A DNA stretch of 9,102 nucleotides from Dehalococcoidales bacterium (GTDB lineage Bacteria; Chloroflexota; Dehalococcoidia; Dehalococcoidales; UBA5760). The stretch lies in contig JAQTTS010000070.1 of assembly GCA_028710655.1 (NCBI GenBank), forward strand, positions 1 through 9,102, read 5' to 3'. The position numbers and the translations under genes are program-made. The notes under the pieces are model-generated. The model was not told where the DNA came from and ran no database searches. It worked only from the letters and a program-made list of their open reading frames with translations. This document shows positions 6,701 to 9,102 of this stretch, piece after piece; within the stretch, counting starts at the first letter, position 1; the number at the start of each line of letters is the position of its first letter.

Positions 6701-6931
6701 ATGTGGATAGGCTGGGTATTGTTAGGCCTAAGTCTGGGCTTTGCCGTAATTATAGCCGCCCTGGCTGTCTTTGAAGTGAGGCTAAGCAGTTTTGAGAAAT
6801 CACAGAAGGAGAAAGCTATGAAAGTAGGCGGAGAAGCAAAACCACCACGGGATGTAAAGTGCCCGCACTGCGGTCAGGTCGTGCCCTATGACAACAACAC
6901 CTGTGCAAACTGTGGGAAGCCACTCTCGTGA
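6701..6931 (+). CDS. Membrane-anchored zinc-ribbon protein
   Basis: A 76-residue protein. ATG 6701 is preferred to the upstream in-frame ATG at 6662, which lies inside the resolvase gene; GGAGGA (6685-6690) or AAAGGA (6694-6699) can serve as ribosome binding site. One N-terminal TM segment (about 2-24) is followed by a charged helix (FEKSQKEKAMK) and a zinc ribbon, CPHCGQVVPYDNNTCANCG (54-72, C54, C57, C68, C71). An internal in-frame ATG (6818, M40) has its own strong AAGGAG 6 nt upstream, so a soluble zinc-ribbon form of 37 residues may also be made. Probably the zinc ribbon is cytoplasmic. Function unknown. Confidence 0.72.
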   Translation: MWIGWVLLGLSLGFAVIIAALAVFEVRLSSFEKSQKEKAMKVGGEAKPPRDVKCPHCGQVVPYDNNTCANCGKPLS

Positions 6932-6933
6932 AG

Positions 6934-6976
6934 GTGTCAAAGTGTCAAATGGTGTCAAGAGGTGTCAAGAGGTGTC
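6934..6976. repeat. Five short direct repeats of GTGTCA type
   Basis: GTGTC units start at 6934, 6942, 6952, 6962 and 6972, that is 8, 10, 10 and 10 bp apart. The first four continue as GTGTCAA; two are identical 10-mers GGTGTCAAGA (6951-6960, 6961-6970). The near-10-bp period puts them on one face of the helix, as in iterons or cooperative operators. The complementary strand reads TTGACAC, which contains the -35 consensus, but no matching -10 or minus-strand gene lies to the left. They begin just after the stop of the zinc-ribbon gene. Confidence 0.7.
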
Positions 6977-7096
6977 CTCGATACAAAGGCACCGGATGGT
7001 GGGTACTGGCTGTCTTCCCCTCTTTTCATCCTCAGCCAGCCGGAGAGCAGGGTGAAGTGCGACTACTGCGGAGGTACTAGGAGAATTGGGCGTTGA
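6962..7096 (+). CDS. Short reading frame with CDYC pair; possible 5' part of a frameshifted zinc-finger gene
   Basis: From GTG 6962 the frame runs through DTKAPDGGYWLSSPLFILSQ, then VKCDYCGGTRRIGR, and stops at TGA 7094-7096. A second GTG at 7052 has GGAGAG 4 nt upstream and is the better start by ribosome binding site. The frame ends just where the next frame (+1) begins to look coding. CDYCGG is a typical first half of a zinc ribbon, and the following frame supplies CSSCGQ. Either a +1 frameshift (programmed, mutational or a sequence error) joins them, or this is a short leader peptide. Low certainty. Confidence 0.35.
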   Translation: MSRGVLDTKAPDGGYWLSSPLFILSQPESRVKCDYCGGTRRIGR

Positions 7097-7310
7097 GGAC
7101 GACAACTGGGATGCCGCTGCCGGCGTCATGTGCTCCTCGTGCGGCCAGGAGTCCTTCCGCGTCAAGGACGGTCTATGCTTTCCCTGTTACGAGCAAAGGA
7201 CAGTGGAAGGCGTGGAGAAAGCGGAAGTGAAGCGCGTGAAGCGCTCGTGCATGCGCCGGCTGAACAACGGGACGCTTACGCTGGCGGATCTGAGGGCGGG
7301 TCGGGGGTAG
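7086..7310 (+). CDS. Small treble-clef-like zinc protein with basic C-terminus, start uncertain
   Basis: The frame is open from TTG 7086 (74 residues); an ATG at 7128 would give 60. Neither has a well-placed ribosome binding site: AGGAGA is only 1 nt from the TTG. Cysteines C16/C19 (CSSCGQ) and C31/C34 (CFPCYEQ), counted from 7086, form a complete four-Cys site. A basic, charged helix follows (VEKAEVKRVKRSCMRRL), then a short tail LTLADLRAGRG. The acidic lead VEDDNWDAAAGV may be the linker after the CDYC module in the previous frame. The last 35 bp overlap the 3' end of the convergent glutaredoxin-like gene. Confidence 0.55.
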   Translation: MGVEDDNWDAAAGVMCSSCGQESFRVKDGLCFPCYEQRTVEGVEKAEVKRVKRSCMRRLNNGTLTLADLRAGRG

Positions 7311-7569
7311 GCGCCGGAGGCTCCATCTCGCAGTCGAAGGCGATGGACTTCGATTCCTCATCCACCAGTATTGCGCACTTCTTCCCATCCTGGTAAGCAG
7401 ACGGCACGGCTCCGTCGCCGGCCTTGAGTACCTCCGCGGCGAACCTGTCGAAGCCGGCGTCCGTCTCGATGTCGACTATCTCGACTCCCGCAGGCGGGTT
7501 CTCTGCGAGGATCTTCTTGATCTCCTGACAGGGAGTGCAGCTTCCCGCAGTATAGAGAGTTATGCCCAC
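7276..7569 (-). CDS. Glutaredoxin/thioredoxin-fold protein with Pro-rich tail
   Basis: A 97-residue redox protein. The start is GTG (7569-7567) with AGGAGG at 7581-7576, one base after the stop of the upstream paralog gene. ITLYTAGSCTPC gives strand 1 and the redox pair C11/C14 (CTPC); GAVPSAYQDGKKCAILVD holds the cis-proline (P56) expected after V55 and the final strand. Length and order fit a glutaredoxin or NrdH-like domain of about 75 residues; no ribonucleotide reductase is in view. CTPC differs from the classical CPYC and CGPC. The tail EPPAPTPDPPSDPPA is low-complexity and lies largely over the 3' end of the opposing plus-strand gene, so it may be a by-product of the overlap. Thiol-disulfide exchange is inferred from the fold. 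Confidence 0.8.
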   Translation of the reverse strand: MGITLYTAGSCTPCQEIKKILAENPPAGVEIVDIETDAGFDRFAAEVLKAGDGAVPSAYQDGKKCAILVDEESKSIAFDCEMEPPAPTPDPPSDPPA

Positions 7570-7570
7570 G

Positions 7571-7756
7571 TTAGTCCTCCTGCTTTCTCATCTTGGGCCC
7601 TACGCAGTCTTTCATCTTCCGCATGAGCTCAGCTTTGTTGATGCCTTTTACGATACCACATTCCTGGGCGACACGGCGCATCTTGAGCTGCTGCTCCGTC
7701 GCGGGGTACGGTTTCGGCGCGTTCTTGCCCTGAAATTCGAGTCCTTTTGTTTTCAT
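7571..7756 (-). CDS. KPYPAT/MKDC small basic protein, paralog 2
   Basis: A 61-residue basic protein. It shares KPYPAT-x-QQ-x-K (15-25), CGI (C33) and LM-x2-MKDC (C51) with the protein at 7813-8061; both distances, motif to first Cys and Cys to Cys, are 18 residues in the two proteins. They are therefore tandem duplicates. The ATG (7756) has no clear ribosome binding site; instead a strong hairpin (7766-7792) ends 9 nt upstream. Function unknown. The paired cysteines could bind metal or form a disulfide. Similar short Gln/Cys proteins occur in phage late regions, in my recollection. Confidence 0.68.
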   Translation of the reverse strand: MKTKGLEFQGKNAPKPYPATEQQLKMRRVAQECGIVKGINKAELMRKMKDCVGPKMRKQED

Positions 7757-7765
7757 CGTCTACCA

Positions 7766-7792
7766 AAAGGGGGAGCCGTAAGCTCCCCCTTT
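7766..7792. terminator. Perfect 11-bp stem-loop, likely bidirectional intrinsic terminator
   Basis: AAAGGGGGAGC (7766-7776) pairs with GCTCCCCCTTT (7782-7792) around a 5-nt loop. On the plus strand it is followed by TTTCTTGTTT, including the stem T residues; on the minus strand only TTTTGG follows. It lies 20 nt past the stop of the minus-strand gene 7813-8061 and 9 nt before the ATG of the next one, so on the minus strand it could terminate, attenuate or mask translation. On the plus strand it is the first terminator-like element after the rightward genes. Confidence 0.75.
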
Positions 7793-7812
7793 CTTGTTTC
7801 CTCTACGAGGAT

Positions 7813-8061
7813 TTATCTCCCGAATTTGCCCGGGATGCAGTCCTTCATGGCTGTCATCAGGGCAGACTTGGACATGCCCGATTTGATGCCGCAGGCCTTG
7901 GCGGCTGCGCCGACCTTCTTTTGCTGGGCGGTCGCGGGATAGGGCTTCGGTTTCATCGCTATGATGATTCCGCCCTTGCCACCCACGGCATACGGGGCAT
8001 CCTTTGCCTTATACCTCTTGGGGGCAGACCTCTTGACCAGTGCGCTTCCGGATACTCTCAT
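7813..8061 (-). CDS. KPYPAT/MKDC small basic protein, paralog 1
   Basis: An 82-residue protein; ATG 8061 has AAGGAG (8075-8070) 8 nt upstream. The N-terminal 35 residues are basic and glycine-rich (KRSAPKRYKAKDAPYAVGGK) and absent from the paralog. The C-terminal 47 residues carry KPYPATAQQKK (39-49), C57 and ALMTAMKDC (67-75). An internal Met36 begins the shared module, so the extra N-terminus is an extension or a fused element. It is the first gene after the promoter at 8138-8166. Its high Lys content suggests contact with nucleic acid or another acidic surface. No known family is assigned. Confidence 0.72.
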   Translation of the reverse strand: MRVSGSALVKRSAPKRYKAKDAPYAVGGKGGIIIAMKPKPYPATAQQKKVGAAAKACGIKSGMSKSALMTAMKDCIPGKFGR

Positions 8062-8079
8062 GACAGACTCCTTGTGGAT

Positions 8080-8113
8080 CTCGGTCCCTTGACCTTATGG
8101 CCTTTTGACCGAG
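8080..8113 (-). promoter_or_regulatory. Leader inverted repeat with paired GGTCAA motifs
   Basis: CTCGGTC (8080-8086) and GACCGAG (8107-8113) form a 7-bp perfect inverted repeat with a 20-nt loop, in the presumed 5' leader of the gene starting at 8061 and 4 nt before its ribosome binding site. On the minus strand two GGTCAA copies (plus-strand TTGACC at 8089-8094 and 8105-8110) lie 16 bp apart. This could be an RNA hairpin controlling initiation or an operator. Confidence 0.35.
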
Positions 8114-8137
8114 GCCTGTGATGGAACAGACGCTACT

Positions 8138-8166
8138 ATCCTAAGCCCGTGAGGGCGGGCTGTCAA
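8138..8166 (-). promoter_or_regulatory. Sigma70-type promoter with inverted repeat filling the spacer
   Basis: On the minus strand a perfect -35 TTGACA (8166-8161) is separated by exactly 17 bp from -10 TAGGAT (8143-8138, 4 of 6 matches to TATAAT). AGCCCG/CGGGCT (8144-8149 and 8156-8161) is an inverted repeat covering the spacer and touching the -35. Transcription would start near 8131 and leave a leader of about 70 nt before ATG 8061. The -35 overlaps the stop codon of the Com-like gene. The repeat could be a repressor site; without a T tract it is a poor terminator. Confidence 0.6.
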
Positions 8167-8369
8167 TACCTGGTGGTTTCTTCTTTGATCTCGGGGTTGA
8201 TGTCGACGGTGACTATCTTCTTGCACTTGGAGTTGGGGCACTTGACCTGGATGCTGCCCCAGACTATGGCCTGCAGCATGATGAAGCGGCCACACTCCGG
8301 GCAGTAGAGTTCCTGGGTCTGGCACATCTGATTGGAGGAGAGGTCGGGTATATGTCCGTTGTCAGACAT
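8163..8369 (-). CDS. Mu Com-like zinc-ribbon protein
   Basis: A 68-residue protein. ATG 8369 is chosen over GTG 8375 because it overlaps the previous stop as TAATG, with GGGGCAG upstream. LYCPECGRFI (21-30) and IQVKCPNSKCKKIV (40-53) give C23, C26, C44 and C49. The hydrophobic core between them and the end ETTRY match phage Mu Com, a 62-residue zinc-finger protein that activates translation of mom by refolding its mRNA. The second pair is C-x4-C rather than C-x2-C. No mom-like DNA-modification gene is visible, so the target is unknown. Com-like ribbons are frequent in prophages and may have other RNA or DNA targets. Confidence 0.7.
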   Translation of the reverse strand: MSDNGHIPDLSSNQMCQTQELYCPECGRFIMLQAIVWGSIQVKCPNSKCKKIVTVDINPEIKEETTRY

Positions 8370-8680
8370 TAGCACTGCCCCAGTTCTTCTTTGAGGGTTT
8401 CCCGTATGGAGGCCATTTCAGCGGGAGTTACCTCGTCCCTCTCCAGTCGCTTTTCAGTTTCTACAATCTTCGCCAGCGTCTTTGGCAGCTTGCAACCACA
8501 GCTGACTTCGACCCCTCTGATTTTGCCGAATATCACCGGCCAGTCGCTCGAATAAGGGATAACGGGTGGTTTAGGATCGTCTTTTGAGTGTATACCCAAG
8601 CTATCCCGGTAGTGTACTTCCTCTGCTCCTATGTCGATACCAGCCTCAAGAATTTTCAGGCGACAGATAGTTTCTTTCAT
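8369..8680 (-). CDS. Small protein with CGC motif and C-terminal helix, function unknown
   Basis: A 103-residue protein. ATG 8680 is chosen over an in-frame start at 8761 because it forms an ATGA overlap with the upstream gene's stop and has AGAGAGG about 5 nt upstream. It starts MKETICRLKILEAGIDIG, has a polar Pro-rich middle (KDDPKPPVIPYSSDWPVIFG), then VEVSCGCKLPKTL (C61, C63) and a charged helix (70-100) ending in Cys. The IVETEKRLERDEVTPAEMAS segment suggests a coiled coil or helix-turn-helix. No family is recognised. It is coupled on both sides, so co-translation with the Com-like protein is likely. Confidence 0.68.
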   Translation of the reverse strand: MKETICRLKILEAGIDIGAEEVHYRDSLGIHSKDDPKPPVIPYSSDWPVIFGKIRGVEVSCGCKLPKTLAKIVETEKRLERDEVTPAEMASIRETLKEELGQC

Positions 8681-8946
8681 TTTGACCTCTCTCTCCATTG
8701 CCTGGCACAGTCGCGCATTGCCTCCGGGTCCAGCTTCTTGAGGTGCTTGCCCTTCATGCACTGACTAGTCCATTCCTGGTAAGCCGACTTCGCGCGGGCC
8801 GCTTTGCCGCAGACCTGAATCTCCTGGTCGTTGTCGCAGTCGGGGATCTGGCCGAGCGTGTGCTGAATGGCCACGCCGCCGATCTGCGCAGAGATAGCCT
8901 CCTTCACATCACGCCCCAGGCAAGGAACACACTTAGGCTTAGCCAT
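8677..8946 (-). CDS. Small Cys-rich basic protein with MRDC motif
   Basis: An 89-residue protein with ATG 8946 and AAGGTGG about 6 nt upstream. It begins MAKPKCVPCLGRDVKEA, with the CVPC pair C6/C9; further cysteines are C37, C46, C63 and C80. The C-terminal part SAYQEWTSQCMKGKHLKKLD followed by EAMRDCARQW resembles the C-x-MKDC module of the two KPYPAT proteins, with Cys-Cys distance 17 instead of 18. It may bind metal or be disulfide-linked in the virion. The family is not recognised. Its start overlaps the previous stop by 8 bp. Confidence 0.68.
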   Translation of the reverse strand: MAKPKCVPCLGRDVKEAISAQIGGVAIQHTLGQIPDCDNDQEIQVCGKAARAKSAYQEWTSQCMKGKHLKKLDPEAMRDCARQWRERSK

Positions 8947-9102
8947 GCTGGTCCACCTTTATGATCTCTCGGACCTTGCAGGGGCACTCCGAGGCAATGA
9001 AGGACTTTGAGACTTCTTCGAGATGCTTCTCGAATTCTTTGTAGTGTGTATCCTCCTCGCCGGCGATGTGATGGTAGAGCTCAGCCGTCTTAGAGTCACC
9101 CA
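8939..9102 (-). CDS. Partial small helical protein, 5' end beyond the window
   Basis: Only the last 53 codons are present; the frame enters at base 9100 and ends at TAA (8941-8939). The visible sequence starts GDSKTAELYHHIAGEEDTHY and continues as a charged amphipathic helix, then SECPCKVREIIKVDQHG with a CPC pair. The YHHIAGEEDTHYKEF pattern (E and H on one helix face) faintly recalls a ferritin-like helix, but the fragment is too short to claim this. It is the most upstream visible gene of the minus-strand block and overlaps the next gene. Confidence 0.6.
   Translation of the reverse strand, partial: GDSKTAELYHHIAGEEDTHYKEFEKHLEEVSKSFIASECPCKVREIIKVDQHG

Noticed and set aside
6934..6976. 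CRISPR-like repeat array
   Set aside because: Units are only about 10 bp with no spacers, unlike CRISPR repeats of 23-50 bp.
7562..8121. Plus-strand frames opposite the glutaredoxin-like and KPYPAT genes
   Set aside because: The minus-strand genes have ribosome binding sites, paralogy and a CTPC active site; the plus frames have none of these.
8144..8161. Terminator after the Com-like gene
   Set aside because: The 6-bp stem has no T run on either strand and fits better as the spacer inverted repeat of the promoter.

Overview
The window looks like part of an uncultured double-stranded DNA bacteriophage or prophage of a moderately GC-rich bacterium. The evidence is a replication/recombination gene set beside a long run of very small, tightly packed genes with strong AGGAGG-type ribosome binding sites and ATGA or TAATG overlaps. 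There are no housekeeping genes, rRNA, tRNA, CRISPR array or insertion sequence. No structural gene is recognisable, so the host cannot be named from this sequence.

Left part, plus strand (1-4454): a 5'-truncated Gp3-like protein of the phage recombination directionality factor type, carrying an AT-hook and a duplicated C-terminal domain; an archaeo-eukaryotic-type primase (AEP, TOTE-like) with DID, SGNKGYHVW and EVFPKQ motifs and a four-cysteine C-terminal module; an AT-rich repeat-bearing gap (2628-2840); and a compact UvrD/PcrA-like SF1A helicase. The AT-rich end of the primase gene and the gap hold a 14-bp perfect inverted repeat and a cluster of GTAAC motifs. This is the best candidate for an origin or operator.

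Middle, plus strand (4455-7310): at least eight small genes, most with CxxC zinc-binding pairs, two with membrane segments, and one encoding a RuvC-fold Holliday junction resolvase. One 51-residue zinc-ribbon gene (5842-5997) is easily missed. After 6931 come five GTGTCA repeats in near-helical phase, then a zinc-finger gene that appears split between two frames (6962-7310).

Right part, minus strand (7276-9102): a convergent block. In transcription order it holds a partial helical protein, two small Cys-containing proteins of unknown function, a Mu Com-like zinc ribbon, a clear sigma70-type promoter whose 17-bp spacer is filled by an inverted repeat, two paralogous KPYPAT/MKDC proteins separated by a strong terminator-like hairpin, and a glutaredoxin-like protein with a Pro-rich tail. 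The two blocks overlap tail to tail by 35 bp.

Functionally, primase, helicase and resolvase would supply priming, unwinding and junction resolution for phage DNA replication. The small zinc-binding proteins are plausible regulators or host-takeover factors, but that is inference only.
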